Shown piece after piece: positions 8,202 through 18,011 of a stretch of DNA of 64,000 nt (its first letter is position 1; every line of letters starts with the position of its first letter). Origin of the DNA: Butyrivibrio hungatei DSM 14810 (lineage in GTDB: Bacteria > Bacillota > Clostridia > Lachnospirales > Lachnospiraceae). The DNA lies in assembly GCF_900143205.1 (NCBI RefSeq), contig NZ_FRDH01000008.1, positions 62,001 through 126,000 of the forward strand, in the 5' to 3' direction. A model generated the notes under the pieces. That model was not told the origin of the DNA. It ran no database searches and was given only the letters and a program-made list of their open reading frames with translations. The position numbers and the translations under genes are program-made.

Positions 8202-9530
8202 TTATTTTTCCTCTTTTCTCTCTCTGATAATGAATCTTAGAGGAGTTCCCTTGAAACCAAAGGCTTCTCTTATCTGATTTTCGATATATCTGGTGTAGCT
8301 AAAATGCATAAGCTTCTTGTCATTGACAAATATTACAAATGTAGGAGGCTTAACAGATGCCTGAGTAATGTAATACAGCTTAAGTATCTTACCCTTGTCA
8401 CTAGGTGGCTGTTGCATTACAACTGCCTGTGTCATAATCTCATTAAGTACACCTGTAGAAACTCTAAGGGCATGATTCTCGCTTACCATATCGATCATAT
8501 CATAGAGCTTAACAAGTCTCTGACCTGTTTCTGCTGAAATAAAGATGATCTCGGCATAATTCATAAATGCAAGAGTATTTCTAATATCCTTTGTAAATTC
8601 TTTTACAGAATGATTATCCTTCTCAATAAGATCCCACTTATTAACAGCGATGATAACAGCTTTACCGCTTTCATGTGCAATACCAGCGATCTTTGCATCC
8701 TGTTCTGTAACGCCCTCTTCAGCGTTGATAACAAGAATTGCTATATCAGCTCTTTCTACAGCACCTACAGTTCTAACGATCATGTAATGCTCAAGCTCAT
8801 CTTTGATCTTGTTCTTTCTGCGAAGACCAGCTGTATCAATAAATGTATACTTTTTGCCATTGTACTTAACTTCTGTATCAATGGCATCACGTGTGGTTCC
8901 TGCAATATCAGATACAATAAGTCTGTTCTCACCAATAAGCTTATTGATAATAGATGATTTTCCTACGTTTGGCTTACCGATGATAGCTATCTTAGTGGTG
9001 TCATCCTCCGTATCATTCACAGAATCTTTTACAAAATGGCTTACAACCTCTTCTAAAAGATCACCGATACCCTGCTTGTTGATAGCAGATATCGGGAATG
9101 GCTCACCGATACCAAGATTATAGAACTCGTAAACATCAAGGCTGTCTCTATTAAAATTATCGACCTTGTTGACGCAAAGAACTATTGGCTTACCTGACTT
9201 ACGGAGCATGTCTGCAACCTTTGAGTCAGAGTCAGTAAGTCCCTGTTTGACATCCACCATAAAGATAATGACATCAGCTGTATCAATAGCGATCTGTGCC
9301 TGTTCTCTCATCTGAGACAGAATGACATCCTTTGAATCAGGCTCGATACCGCCTGTGTCAATAAGTGTAAAGTTATGATTAAGCCATTCTACATCCTGAT
9401 AGATCCTGTCTCTTGTTACGCCAGGAGTATCCTGAACAATAGCAATCCTGCTACCAGCAAGAGCGTTAAATAAAGTAGATTTACCAACGTTTGGCCTTCC
9501 TACTACTGCAACAATATTTTTTCTACTCAT
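8202..9530 (-). CDS. der: Ribosome assembly GTPase Der (EngA)
   Basis: Tandem-GTPase factor of 442 residues needed for 50S subunit maturation. The first G domain has GRPNVGKSTLFN and NKVD; the second has GKPNVGKSSIIN and NKWD. A C-terminal KH-like domain follows. ATG 9530 comes four bases after the upstream radical-SAM gene, and it leads into plsY and gpsA, an order common in Clostridia. Confidence 0.98.
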   Translation of the reverse strand: MSRKNIVAVVGRPNVGKSTLFNALAGSRIAIVQDTPGVTRDRIYQDVEWLNHNFTLIDTGGIEPDSKDVILSQMREQAQIAIDTADVIIFMVDVKQGLTDSDSKVADMLRKSGKPIVLCVNKVDNFNRDSLDVYEFYNLGIGEPFPISAINKQGIGDLLEEVVSHFVKDSVNDTEDDTTKIAIIGKPNVGKSSIINKLIGENRLIVSDIAGTTRDAIDTEVKYNGKKYTFIDTAGLRRKNKIKDELEHYMIVRTVGAVERADIAILVINAEEGVTEQDAKIAGIAHESGKAVIIAVNKWDLIEKDNHSVKEFTKDIRNTLAFMNYAEIIFISAETGQRLVKLYDMIDMVSENHALRVSTGVLNEIMTQAVVMQQPPSDKGKILKLYYITQASVKPPTFVIFVNDKKLMHFSYTRYIENQIREAFGFKGTPLRFIIRERKEEK

Positions 9531-9533
9531 TTC

Positions 9534-10898
9534 TTATCCTTTATATAATTCATCTTCAGGAATATCCAAAAGAAGTGATACAAGATTGTGTCCATCACAC
9601 TTTGATATTCCTACATTAGTATCAAGAGCCTTTTCTATGTCTCCGATCCTCACATCATCTAATAGATAGTCTTCACCACTTCTAAGAAGATTCTCAGGGA
9701 GATATAGTGTGCTACCAAGTTCCCTGCCTTTAAGCTGTTTGATGATATCCTGTCCAGTTAAAAGTCCGGAAACTGTGATTCTCTCGCCAAAAAACTCATT
9801 TATTATCTCATAAACATGTACCTTAAGTCCAGTTGAAACTTTCATAGCCTTTTCAACCAGCTCTTTTATACAAGGATAAACAAGTCTTCCTGTAGCAAGC
9901 GAAATCTCTCTTTCAAGTCCAGCAATGTGATCTCCATGCTCAGAAACAGCAACCTCAAGGGCTTCATCAAACTCATCCATTAAAAGTCTCACCATTCCAA
10001 CGCCGTTTTCAAGCTGAATGTAACCGTCGTACCTATCAGCCTCTGGAAAAGGCCTGCCAGCTAGGAAATACCATTCATCACTGGCATGAATAAAGTGGAT
10101 ACCATGTTCATCATAGATCTTGCGTTGCCAGCTCTCTATCAGATCAATAACTTCTGCAGCGTCCTTGGAATCAAACGGTTCAAGAGGATACAGTCCATCT
10201 CTATACTTGGAAAGACCTACTGGAACAACAGACACACTCTGAAGATTAGGAATATACTTGGACATATCCCTTATTGATCTCTCAAGCTCAGCACCATCAT
10301 TGACTCCCTTACATAAAACAATCTGCCCATTAAGCTCAATACCAGACCCGGGTGCACAAAGTCTGTCTACTTTCTTGAGAGCTTCACCTGCAAATCTGTT
10401 CCCCAGCATCTTGCATCGAAGTTCCGGATTAGTCGTTTGAAAAGACACATTGATAGGGGATAAATGATATTTAAGTATCCTGTCTATATCTGCGTCAGAC
10501 ATATTCGTAAGTGTTACATAATTTCCCTGCAAAAAAGAAAGTCTTGAATCATCATCTTTAAAATATAATGTATCTCGCATACCTTTTGGCATTTGATCTA
10601 TGAAGCAAAAGATACAATTATTGGAGCAACGTCTGTAGTTGTCCATAAGACCATTTTCAAATTCAATACCAAGGTCTTCGTAATAATCCTTGTCTATATC
10701 AAGAAGCCACTCTTCACCATTTTGTTTGAGAATCAAAACATCAAGATGTTCGTCCTGAACAAGATACTGATAATCAAAAATATCTGTGATCTCCTGATCA
10801 TTTATCTTAAGGAGTTTGTCTCCCGGTTCTATATTTAATTCTTCTGCAATACTGTTCTCATCTATTCTACTTATAAGATGACCTTTTTCTTTTGGCAT
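9534..10898 (-). CDS. PDZ/radical-SAM protein (DUF512 family)
   Basis: The ~454-residue protein has an N-terminal PDZ-like domain (GDKLLKINDQEITDIFDYQY), a radical-SAM cluster motif CSNNCIFCF, and a C-terminal DUF512 region with GRLVYPCIKE and VSGLLTGQDI. It probably holds a 4Fe-4S cluster and cleaves S-adenosylmethionine, but the substrate is unknown. The family sits next to der in many Clostridia. I choose ATG 10898, with AAGGAAA upstream; a longer frame to 10970 adds 24 unconserved residues. Confidence 0.88.
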   Translation of the reverse strand: MPKEKGHLISRIDENSIAEELNIEPGDKLLKINDQEITDIFDYQYLVQDEHLDVLILKQNGEEWLLDIDKDYYEDLGIEFENGLMDNYRRCSNNCIFCFIDQMPKGMRDTLYFKDDDSRLSFLQGNYVTLTNMSDADIDRILKYHLSPINVSFQTTNPELRCKMLGNRFAGEALKKVDRLCAPGSGIELNGQIVLCKGVNDGAELERSIRDMSKYIPNLQSVSVVPVGLSKYRDGLYPLEPFDSKDAAEVIDLIESWQRKIYDEHGIHFIHASDEWYFLAGRPFPEADRYDGYIQLENGVGMVRLLMDEFDEALEVAVSEHGDHIAGLEREISLATGRLVYPCIKELVEKAMKVSTGLKVHVYEIINEFFGERITVSGLLTGQDIIKQLKGRELGSTLYLPENLLRSGEDYLLDDVRIGDIEKALDTNVGISKCDGHNLVSLLLDIPEDELYKG

Positions 10899-11033
10899 AA
10901 AAATTTCCTTTATCTTTAAATACTTCGTCACAATATTATACATTTTTTTTATTGACGTGTCAGCATTCATGATGGTAAAACAATAAATGTAGAATTATGT
11001 TCTTTTATAAATGCAAAAAAGGAAGGGATTATT

Positions 11034-12233
11034 ATGCCAGATTTTCACAAGCTGGAAGGTACTATTCCAGTTGCCCCACTTAGTCTTATTGTTATGGAGT
11101 CTGCCAAGGAACTTGGAGACAGTGTAGACCGCTATATTTCAGAGTTCAGACACGACTTATATAAAATGCCGGAAAATGATCCCGCTTTTCACGGATATGT
11201 AAAAAGCACTTATCAGACAGCTTACAGCCTTGACAGATTTGGAAGCGGCGAAGCTAAATGTACAATCAATGAAAGCGTTCGCGGAAGTGACGTCTATATT
11301 CTCACAGATGTATGTAACTATAGCATTACATACAAAATGTACAACTATATCAATCACAAGTCTCCTGACGATCATTACCAGGATCTTAAGAGAGTCATTG
11401 GTGCAATCACAGGTAAAGCAAAAAGAATAAATGTTATCATGCCTTTCCTTTATGAAGGCCGTCAGCACAAGAGAAACGGAATGGAGTCTCTTGATGCAGC
11501 TCAGATGTTTAAAGAGCTTCATGACATGGGTATTTCAAACTTCATTACATTTGATGCTCATGATCCTAGAATCTCAAACGCTAAGCCACTTGGTGGATTT
11601 GATAACTTCCTTGCTTCATATCAGTTTATGAAGGCTCTTTTATCTCATATTGATGACCTTGTTGTAGACAAGGACCATCTTACTGTTATCAGCCCTGATG
11701 AAGGCGCTTTGGATAGAGCCGTTTACTTTGCAAACGTAATCGGTGCTGACACAGGTATGTTCTACAAAAGACGTGACTATGCTCACGTAGTTAACGGAAC
11801 AAACCCTATTGTTGCTCACGAATTCCTTGGTTCTGATATTTCAGGTCGTGACGTTATCGTAATCGATGACATGATCTCATCAGGATCAAGTATGATAGAT
11901 ACAGCCAAGCAGCTCAAGAACATGGGTGCTAAGCGAGTATTTATCTGCACAACCTTTGGTCTTTTCACAGATGGTATGCATAAATTTGATGAAGGTTACA
12001 AGAATGGCTACTTCGACGCAGTCATCACTACTAACCTTACATACATGAATGAAGAGATCACTTCAAGAGAATATGTATTCATCGCTGATATGGGTAAATT
12101 TCTTGCAACTATCATTGATTTCCTTAATCACGATGCTTCAATGTCAACAGTTAACATGCCAACAGACAAGATTCACGAGATCGTTGGTAAGTACAACTCA
12201 GGATGCAAGACTCCTGAAGAGTTATTTGAATAA
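11034..12233 (+). CDS. prs: Ribose-phosphate pyrophosphokinase (extended type)
   Basis: Makes PRPP from ribose 5-phosphate and ATP for nucleotide, His and Trp synthesis. The product (399 residues) is longer than the usual ~315, with an N-terminal extension of about 60 residues and an insert typical of a clostridial subgroup. The PRPP-binding loop is DVIVIDDMISSGSSM, and FDAHDPR is the ATP/metal site region. GGAAGGGA precedes ATG 11034 and a strong terminator follows. Confidence 0.92.
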   Translation: MPDFHKLEGTIPVAPLSLIVMESAKELGDSVDRYISEFRHDLYKMPENDPAFHGYVKSTYQTAYSLDRFGSGEAKCTINESVRGSDVYILTDVCNYSITYKMYNYINHKSPDDHYQDLKRVIGAITGKAKRINVIMPFLYEGRQHKRNGMESLDAAQMFKELHDMGISNFITFDAHDPRISNAKPLGGFDNFLASYQFMKALLSHIDDLVVDKDHLTVISPDEGALDRAVYFANVIGADTGMFYKRRDYAHVVNGTNPIVAHEFLGSDISGRDVIVIDDMISSGSSMIDTAKQLKNMGAKRVFICTTFGLFTDGMHKFDEGYKNGYFDAVITTNLTYMNEEITSREYVFIADMGKFLATIIDFLNHDASMSTVNMPTDKIHEIVGKYNSGCKTPEELFE

Positions 12234-12246
12234 TCTTTTACAAAAT

Positions 12247-12276
12247 AAAACGAGGCTTTTATAGCCTCGTTTTTTT
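12247..12276 (+). terminator. Intrinsic terminator of prs
   Basis: AAAACGAGGCT pairs with AGCCTCGTTTT across a five-base loop and is followed by T residues. Confidence 0.9.
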
Positions 12277-12301
12277 AATATATGTATTTTGCAACAAAGC
12301 T

Positions 12302-14764
12302 TTATTCGATCACTTCAAAAGTAAGTATTGCCTTGAAAAGATCTCCATCAAGCTTGATATCAAACTTACCACCCTGAGATATTGTAAGATTCTTGGCAAT
12401 AGAAAGACCAAGTCCGCTTCCTTCTGTAGTTCTGGACTCATCTCCTCTAATAAATCTCTCTGTAAGCTCTCCTTCATCTACATTGAGCTCATTAGCTGAA
12501 ATATTCTTGATTGAAAATACCACGTATTTCTTGTTATTTTCTTCTTTGATACGCATATCCATGTAGACTCTTGTGCCAGGAAGTGCATATTTGCATACAT
12601 TATTGATGAGGTTCTCAACAACTCTCCAGAGATGTCTTGCATCTGCCATGATAATAATTGATGGCTTTTCTGCTTTAAATACAGGAGTAAGTTTGCTGGC
12701 TTCAAGTTTTTCAAAGAATTCACCAATAGTCTGATTAACAAGCTCTACAAAATCGATTTTATCAAGCTGAATACTGATATTACCTGAGCTTATCTTTGAA
12801 GCTTCAACAAGGTCTTCTGTTAACTGCTTGAGTTTTTGAGATTTAGCCTCAAGAACTGCAACATACTCTTTTACTCTTGCATTATCGATATCTTCTCTCT
12901 TAATAAGATCAACATAATTGATGATAGATGTAAGAGGAGTCTTAATATCGTGGGATACATTAGTAATAAGGTCAGCCTTTAGCTTTTCATCCTTCATACT
13001 GGTATCCACAGCTCTATCTATGCCTTCACCAATTGTATTAACAGCTTCAGCAAGACTTATATTATCTGCGTGGAGATTATCAATCTTAACCTTTGCTTTA
13101 ACGTCGCCATTTTGAATATTCTCTATTACATGTATGATCTTGTCTCTATCAAGGTTTTGCCTGTAAAGATACACTCCAACCAATACATCAAAAATAACTG
13201 CCAGCACAATTCCGGCGAGTCCAATATTAAAAAGAAGTGTGTTAAGAACCACAAAGCCAACATAAGGGATCCAGGTTCTGATGATAACGTTAGCATTATC
13301 AGTTGTTGAAAGGATAAGCTTTTTGGCCTTTATGATCACCTGTCTTGTAAATGAATCCTTCCACAGGGTCTTTTCCTTGTACTTCTTAAAAAGTCCATAA
13401 ACAAGGTACAACAGACCGATATCAAAGACAAATGCTCCCATGGCAGCATACACAGGAAAATGTGCTATCTGAAGAAGCTTACCATAGCTGATATCCATAA
13501 TAAGGCTCGTAATAACAAACGCCGCAAAAGGAATCAGAATGATACCTAAGCCTATCCCAATGATCGCACCTGTGTATATAGTTTTTTTGCGCTCTTCATC
13601 AGCACCATTATTACTAGCTTTTAGTCTGATCAAGAGAATAAAGAGATATACTACTGCAGCAACAAAGCTAAGGATATAAAGCTGCGTTCTGTAAGGCATA
13701 TATTTTGAAAAGCTTATCTTTCCTTGAGTAAAGCCATCAATGCATGGATAATCATTGGTATCAACAGCAATATACACCTTGATCTGATCAGGGAAAGCAT
13801 ATTTGTAACTCTTTACAAGAGAACGGATTACACTCTCTTTTATAAGAGTATTGGTCTCATACTGAAGTTCATACGGGCAATAATAAATGTATTTACCATA
13901 GCCTTCGAACATACTCTTGATATCGATTCCTGTAGTCTCTTTTGAGAGCTCTTCAACATTGGTATAGGTCTCAGTCTTACCGTTTATGGTTCTTGATACA
14001 AAATATCTAACATTACTGTTCTGATAGCTATAATAAGAAACCAGCTTGCCGTAATCCTCGAAATTATTAGTAAGTGTAAGAGCCGCCTCTTCTACATAAG
14101 AACAAAGGAGATTGTACTCCTCCCAGTTAGATACAAGGTCCTCAACATTCTTGCCATCAACTGTCTCGTATCTTGAAACAAGGATGTTGTGTTTGCCTCC
14201 TTCAGGCTGTGTACTGCTTGTAATAGTAAAGGTCATGCTATTATCTTCAAGCTGGGAACTAAGATAAGAATTCATGCCACCAGATACAATATTGTTCTTT
14301 AGATGTGTATAAGTAGTTGACTTACTAAGGAATTTAGCACTTTCTTCACCAGTAAAATCACGTGTCTCATACTCAAAACCGCTCTGTCCCCATTTAAGAA
14401 GATCAGAAAGATAATAGGTAGCTGTAATATAATCTCCAGGAAGCGTCGTTCCTCTATTTACGTAGGCGGTAACATCAATCTTCTTTTTGCCATCATATTC
14501 TCCTGATGTTTCAAGCTGGCTTCGCTCTGCCACAAGCTTTAATACATCTGAGATATTGTTTCCAAGAATATTGTTAAAAAGATATGATTCTTCGTAGCCC
14601 TTAGTTCTGTCCGACTCATAAAGATTATAAGAATAATCTCCTCTAACACCTGAAATAATAATGCTTGATCCAGCAAATACATAAAAATATGTAAAAGCAA
14701 TAAAAGCAGCCATGAGATGCTGTAAAAAGCTTAATAATTTAGGGTGTTTTAAATACTTCGTCAT
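12302..14764 (-). CDS. Membrane sensor histidine kinase
   Basis: An 820-residue kinase, large for its class. One N-terminal helix (~14-36) is followed by a ~320-residue extracellular region and then at least four membrane helices (~365-530). The dimerisation helix has NVSHDIKTPLTSI with the phospho-acceptor His near residue 605. The ATP-binding domain has the N box (ENLINNVCKYA) and the G box GSGLGLSIAK. It overlaps the upstream response regulator by four bases (ATGA), so the two form one system. The signal is unknown. Confidence 0.93.
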   Translation of the reverse strand: MTKYLKHPKLLSFLQHLMAAFIAFTYFYVFAGSSIIISGVRGDYSYNLYESDRTKGYEESYLFNNILGNNISDVLKLVAERSQLETSGEYDGKKKIDVTAYVNRGTTLPGDYITATYYLSDLLKWGQSGFEYETRDFTGEESAKFLSKSTTYTHLKNNIVSGGMNSYLSSQLEDNSMTFTITSSTQPEGGKHNILVSRYETVDGKNVEDLVSNWEEYNLLCSYVEEAALTLTNNFEDYGKLVSYYSYQNSNVRYFVSRTINGKTETYTNVEELSKETTGIDIKSMFEGYGKYIYYCPYELQYETNTLIKESVIRSLVKSYKYAFPDQIKVYIAVDTNDYPCIDGFTQGKISFSKYMPYRTQLYILSFVAAVVYLFILLIRLKASNNGADEERKKTIYTGAIIGIGLGIILIPFAAFVITSLIMDISYGKLLQIAHFPVYAAMGAFVFDIGLLYLVYGLFKKYKEKTLWKDSFTRQVIIKAKKLILSTTDNANVIIRTWIPYVGFVVLNTLLFNIGLAGIVLAVIFDVLVGVYLYRQNLDRDKIIHVIENIQNGDVKAKVKIDNLHADNISLAEAVNTIGEGIDRAVDTSMKDEKLKADLITNVSHDIKTPLTSIINYVDLIKREDIDNARVKEYVAVLEAKSQKLKQLTEDLVEASKISSGNISIQLDKIDFVELVNQTIGEFFEKLEASKLTPVFKAEKPSIIIMADARHLWRVVENLINNVCKYALPGTRVYMDMRIKEENNKKYVVFSIKNISANELNVDEGELTERFIRGDESRTTEGSGLGLSIAKNLTISQGGKFDIKLDGDLFKAILTFEVIE

Positions 14765-15456
14765 ATAACTTCGTCCTCAATCTTGTACCCAACTCCCCAA
14801 ACCACCTTAAGGTACTTTGGATCTTTAGGATTTATTTCTATTTTTTCTCTGATATGTCTGATATGGACTGCAATAGTATTGTCAGCACAAACTGCAGAAT
14901 CTCTCCAGATCTGCTCATAAATCTGGTTGATGGAGAATACCTTTCCCTTATTTTTCACAAGGAAAGCTAAAATACTGTACTCTATAGGAGTAAGTCTGAT
15001 ATTCTCACCATAAACTGTAACCTCTTTTGAGTTCTCATCAACAACAAGTCCGCCAGTAGAATAAACATTTTCCTGACTCTCTCTGCTTCCAAGCTTCATG
15101 TACCTGCGAAGATTAGACTTAACCCTTGCAACAAGCTCCAGTGGGTTAAAAGGCTTTGTTATGTAGTCATCAGCGCCAATATTAAGACCAAGAATTTTGT
15201 CAGAGTCTTCTGATTTTGCAGATAAAAAGATAACTGGAACTGTGCTGAATTTTCTAAGCTCCATCACAAGATGGATACCATCAAGCACAGGCATCATAAC
15301 GTCTACGATAGCAAGCTGAATACTGGCGTTTTTCAAGATCTCAAGTCCCTGTTCACCATCATAAGCCTTATAGACTCTGTAGCCTTCCTGCTGAAGATAG
15401 ATTTCAATAGCATCAACTATTTCTTTATCATCGTCGCATACTAAAATATTTTCCAT
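14761..15456 (-). CDS. OmpR/PhoB-type response regulator
   Basis: Receiver domain with acidic pocket DDD near the start, phospho-acceptor Asp in AIVDVMMPVLDG and the switch Lys in YITKPFNPLEL, followed by a winged-helix DNA-binding domain ending VVWGVGYKIED. I start at ATG 15456, five bases after GAGG; an upstream in-frame ATG at 15483 adds nine residues without support. It is partner of the downstream kinase. Repeats of CTTAAGA ahead of the gene are likely its own binding sites. Confidence 0.95.
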   Translation of the reverse strand: MENILVCDDDKEIVDAIEIYLQQEGYRVYKAYDGEQGLEILKNASIQLAIVDVMMPVLDGIHLVMELRKFSTVPVIFLSAKSEDSDKILGLNIGADDYITKPFNPLELVARVKSNLRRYMKLGSRESQENVYSTGGLVVDENSKEVTVYGENIRLTPIEYSILAFLVKNKGKVFSINQIYEQIWRDSAVCADNTIAVHIRHIREKIEINPKDPKYLKVVWGVGYKIEDEVI

Positions 15457-15497
15457 ATAAACCTCACATATTCCTATAATCAATTAAACCATCAAAA

Positions 15498-15540
15498 TCT
15501 TAAGATTTACCTACGAAATTTCTTAAGATTTCTTAAGAAT
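15498..15540 (-). promoter_or_regulatory. CTTAAGA direct repeats before the two-component operon
   Basis: On the minus strand CTTAAGAAAT occurs twice in tandem (15539-15520) with a 10-base period, and a third ATCTTAAGAT copy follows at 15507-15498. The helical spacing and position 45-85 bases before the start fit binding by an OmpR-type regulator, probably self-control. Confidence 0.55.
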
Positions 15541-15546
15541 TACAAT

Positions 15547-16419
15547 TTATTTTTTCAGTGACAAAAATGCGCAGAGATTACCGCGCTCTTCATGATGAAC
15601 CCTGTGTGAAAATAAAAGATCAGGATTGCACTTTGTGCAGATATCCGTAACCAATATATTGTCCTCTAAGACACCTGCTTGTCTAAGTGTTAGTTTAATA
15701 GCATTCCATAAAAAGAGTCTGTATTTTCCATTAGGATAAGGAACCAAAATACGTTCATCTGAAAGCTCAGCATCTGTAAAGGCTTCCAAAAACTCTTTTG
15801 CCACATCCTCACCAATCTCATAACAGTCACCACAGATTGAAGGACCGATGGCACAGATACAGTCTTTTGCATCTGTTCCATACTCTTTGTGCATTTTCTT
15901 AAGAGCAACAGCTCCGATCTTGCCCTTAGTGCCCTTCCAACCAGAATGTACCATACCGATTGCCTTATGAACTGGATCTACTATGTAAATAGGCGGGCAA
16001 TCAGCGTGAAAGGTTCCAAGAATGATGCCTGGTACATTTGTAATAAGACCGTCTATATCAGTATAATCGCGAGCTTTGGCAGGTCCTTTTCCTCTGTCTT
16101 CTTCCGTTACAACCTTGATATTTGTAGTATGAGTCTGAAATGTCAGAACAAAGTCATCTAAAGTTCTGCCATGCCCCAGTGCATTAGCTACTCTTCTATA
16201 GTTTTCATCTACGTGTTCCTTGTCATCACCTCTTGTGTAGCTTAAGTTACACTCTGAGTAATAACCAGTTGAAACACCACCAAGCCTTGTGCTAAACATA
16301 TGGTCCACGATACCAAGTTCTTCAATTTTTGGAAAAACAAGATATTTAAGACCATCGGATTCTCTAAGCTCCATCGTCTTGTTTTCGCCAGTTCTTTTTA
16401 TATGTAAATCCATGTTCAT
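15547..16419 (-). CDS. pgeF: Purine nucleoside phosphorylase-like protein (YfiH/YlmD, DUF152)
   Basis: A 290-residue member of the multicopper-oxidase-like YfiH family, now linked to adenosine and purine nucleoside phosphorolysis and to peptidoglycan editing in some bacteria. Metal-binding features are HADCPPIYIVD, GMVHSGWKGT and IGPSICGDCYEIG. AGAGG is six bases before ATG 16419. The gene is not overlapped by neighbours and lies after yraN on the same strand. Confidence 0.88.
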   Translation of the reverse strand: MNMDLHIKRTGENKTMELRESDGLKYLVFPKIEELGIVDHMFSTRLGGVSTGYYSECNLSYTRGDDKEHVDENYRRVANALGHGRTLDDFVLTFQTHTTNIKVVTEEDRGKGPAKARDYTDIDGLITNVPGIILGTFHADCPPIYIVDPVHKAIGMVHSGWKGTKGKIGAVALKKMHKEYGTDAKDCICAIGPSICGDCYEIGEDVAKEFLEAFTDAELSDERILVPYPNGKYRLFLWNAIKLTLRQAGVLEDNILVTDICTKCNPDLLFSHRVHHEERGNLCAFLSLKK

Positions 16420-16467
16420 AATCTGCCTCTACAATTCATTCTTATATTTACACACTATAGCATCTGG

Positions 16468-16830
16468 CTATATGAAGTCAAATGAGTCTTTGTCCCAATG
16501 AATGGAAACGCTGTCCTGTTCGCCTGAAATACTTATCACATCATATCTAATGGGAATGTCTTCAGAAAGAGAATGACAAAGAAGATAAAATAAAGAAGTT
16601 TTACAGATTTTCTTTTGTTTTGACAAACTAACGGCGGCTTCCGGGCCGCCATATTTTGCATCTTTACGATACTTAACTTCTATGAAACATAGATATTCTC
16701 CATCACCAGCTATAATATCTATTTCACCACATTTTGCCCGAAAGTTTGCATCTAATATCCGTCCGCCGTTGCTTTTAATATATTCCCGGGCAACAATTTC
16801 ATACCATTTTCCTATTTCTTTACTACTCAC
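16468..16830 (-). CDS. yraN: YraN-family nuclease-like protein (UPF0102)
   Basis: 120 residues with the restriction-endonuclease-like fold; GEIDIIA and FIEVKYRKD form a PD-(D/E)xK-type site. The start is GTG 16830. It overlaps, as GTGA, the stop codon of a remnant reading MDKIKAKDKTR, which is the original 3' end of the flhB-like gene now 29.7 kb away. So before prophage insertion yraN was translationally coupled to flhB. Confidence 0.92.
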   Translation of the reverse strand: MSSKEIGKWYEIVAREYIKSNGGRILDANFRAKCGEIDIIAGDGEYLCFIEVKYRKDAKYGGPEAAVSLSKQKKICKTSLFYLLCHSLSEDIPIRYDVISISGEQDSVSIHWDKDSFDFI

Positions 16831-16861
16831 CTGGTCTTATCCTTTGCTTTGATCTTATCCA
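16827..16861 (-). pseudogene. Detached 3' end of the flhB-like gene
   Basis: Minus-strand codons ATG GAT AAG ATC AAA GCA AAG GAT AAG ACC AGG TGA give MDKIKAKDKTR and a stop. They repeat the DKIKAK of the flhB-like protein at the other prophage end and overlap the yraN start. This is the host half left behind by integration. Confidence 0.85.
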
Positions 16862-16880
16862 TGGGTAAACAGTCTATAAA
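16841..16880. other. Left prophage attachment site
   Basis: Hybrid site: host flhB 3' sequence up to 16855, then phage sequence ending in the arm TAAACAGTCTATAAA (16866-16880). The inferred crossover is the TT at 16855-16856 (AA on the coding strand), which is ten bases from the arm, as at the right end. Confidence 0.85.
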
Positions 16881-16917
16881 TTTGACCCAATCAATTCAGG
16901 GCTCCTTGATTTTAGCA

Positions 16918-17697
16918 TCAGCACATGCTGTTGACAAGAGCTCTGATGCTCTCATAGTTATATTCTGATGCCTCAATGAGCTCTTTCCTTGTTGGGAATG
17001 TATTTGCAGTGCCCCACCTGTTCTCAAGGACTTCCTGAGCAATCTGCTTTTCTGTCTTTTTCATGGGAGTATTCAGCTGGATCACTCCATCAAAATCAAC
17101 ATCCATGTCAACATTTCCTTTGATTCCTGCAACCTTACCCTTTGAGGAATACTGCCATGCAACAGCATATCCTCTAGGCTTTAATGAGGAGCTGAAATTA
17201 TAAGCTCCTTTGTCTGCGCTGGGATATCTGGCAATCCAGAAATCATAGTCTCTTGAGAGCCCTTTGCCATCAAGGACATTATAATACCAGTCCTTATTGC
17301 AATAGATTCCCACATAATAACCAGCTGCCTGAAAGATGTTTGCATATACATGGACTAACCATGTGATCTTGGCTTTTCCCACCTTCCTTAAAGCATCTGC
17401 CTCAAGGTCAAGCCAGATTCCATATTCCAACTTTCGCCCATTGAGATGTGCAAGCAGACACTTGGCATCATGGACAGGATCAGCAATGGATTTTGAGCCT
17501 ATGAAAATATAGACTCCCCTCATGATGCCATTCTGGGCGCAGCCTAAATAGTTTGCCTCAAAATACTCATCTTTCCTGTGAGACTGTGCCTCATACTGGC
17601 ACTTAAGTATTGCAAACCTTTTCCCATCTGCCTTAACTTTTTTCCAGTCAATATCAAGCTGATAGTGGCTGACATCAATGCCAAAGACCTCACTCAT
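16918..17697 (-). CDS. Phage endolysin: GH25 lysozyme with CW_7 domain
   Basis: A 259-residue muramidase that would cut peptidoglycan at lysis. The GH25 barrel starts with GIDVSHYQ (catalytic Asp8) and has the acidic pair region WLDLEAD near 98-104 and DFWIARYP later. The last ~40 residues (VLENRWG..RKELIEASEYNY) form one CW_7 (Cpl-7-like) wall-binding repeat. There is no signal peptide; it overlaps the holin gene by four bases, so export is holin-dependent. Confidence 0.93.
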   Translation of the reverse strand: MSEVFGIDVSHYQLDIDWKKVKADGKRFAILKCQYEAQSHRKDEYFEANYLGCAQNGIMRGVYIFIGSKSIADPVHDAKCLLAHLNGRKLEYGIWLDLEADALRKVGKAKITWLVHVYANIFQAAGYYVGIYCNKDWYYNVLDGKGLSRDYDFWIARYPSADKGAYNFSSSLKPRGYAVAWQYSSKGKVAGIKGNVDMDVDFDGVIQLNTPMKKTEKQIAQEVLENRWGTANTFPTRKELIEASEYNYESIRALVNSMC

Positions 17698-18011
17698 GAT
17701 TTGTCCTCCCTGATGTTTCCAAGCTGATTTAATAACTGCATGATCTTGTCATATCCAATCATTGACCCTACCCAGACAACAACAATCATAAGGAAAAGGC
17801 AGATGATGTTGTTGACTGTCCAAGGGATCCCAAGGAGCATATAGGCACAGGTTGTCCCAAGACCACCAACAACAACTGCATCAACAAGCGCAATCACATT
17901 TGCAGAATAGTCCTTGTTGGCATTCTGGTATGCTTTCTTGATTGCCTCTGTGAGGAGCCCTGACACCATGGCTCCCACTGTGAATATTGAAATAAATAAT
18001 GTGATAGTCAT
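17694..18011 (-). CDS. Phage holin
   Basis: 105 residues with membrane helices at ~3-22, ~40-62 and ~66-88 and a short charged tail, directly upstream of the endolysin with overlapping ends. The Tyr/Asn/Ala/Lys-rich loop after the first helix (KKAYQNANKDYS) is like that of phage holins of Firmicutes. It should form the membrane lesion that releases the endolysin. Confidence 0.8.
   Translation of the reverse strand: MTITLFISIFTVGAMVSGLLTEAIKKAYQNANKDYSANVIALVDAVVVGGLGTTCAYMLLGIPWTVNNIICLFLMIVVVWVGSMIGYDKIMQLLNQLGNIREDKS

Noticed and set aside
7871..8227. Plus-strand ORFs opposite plsY and similar long antisense frames
   Set aside because: They are shadows of well-supported genes and lack ribosome sites and family features.
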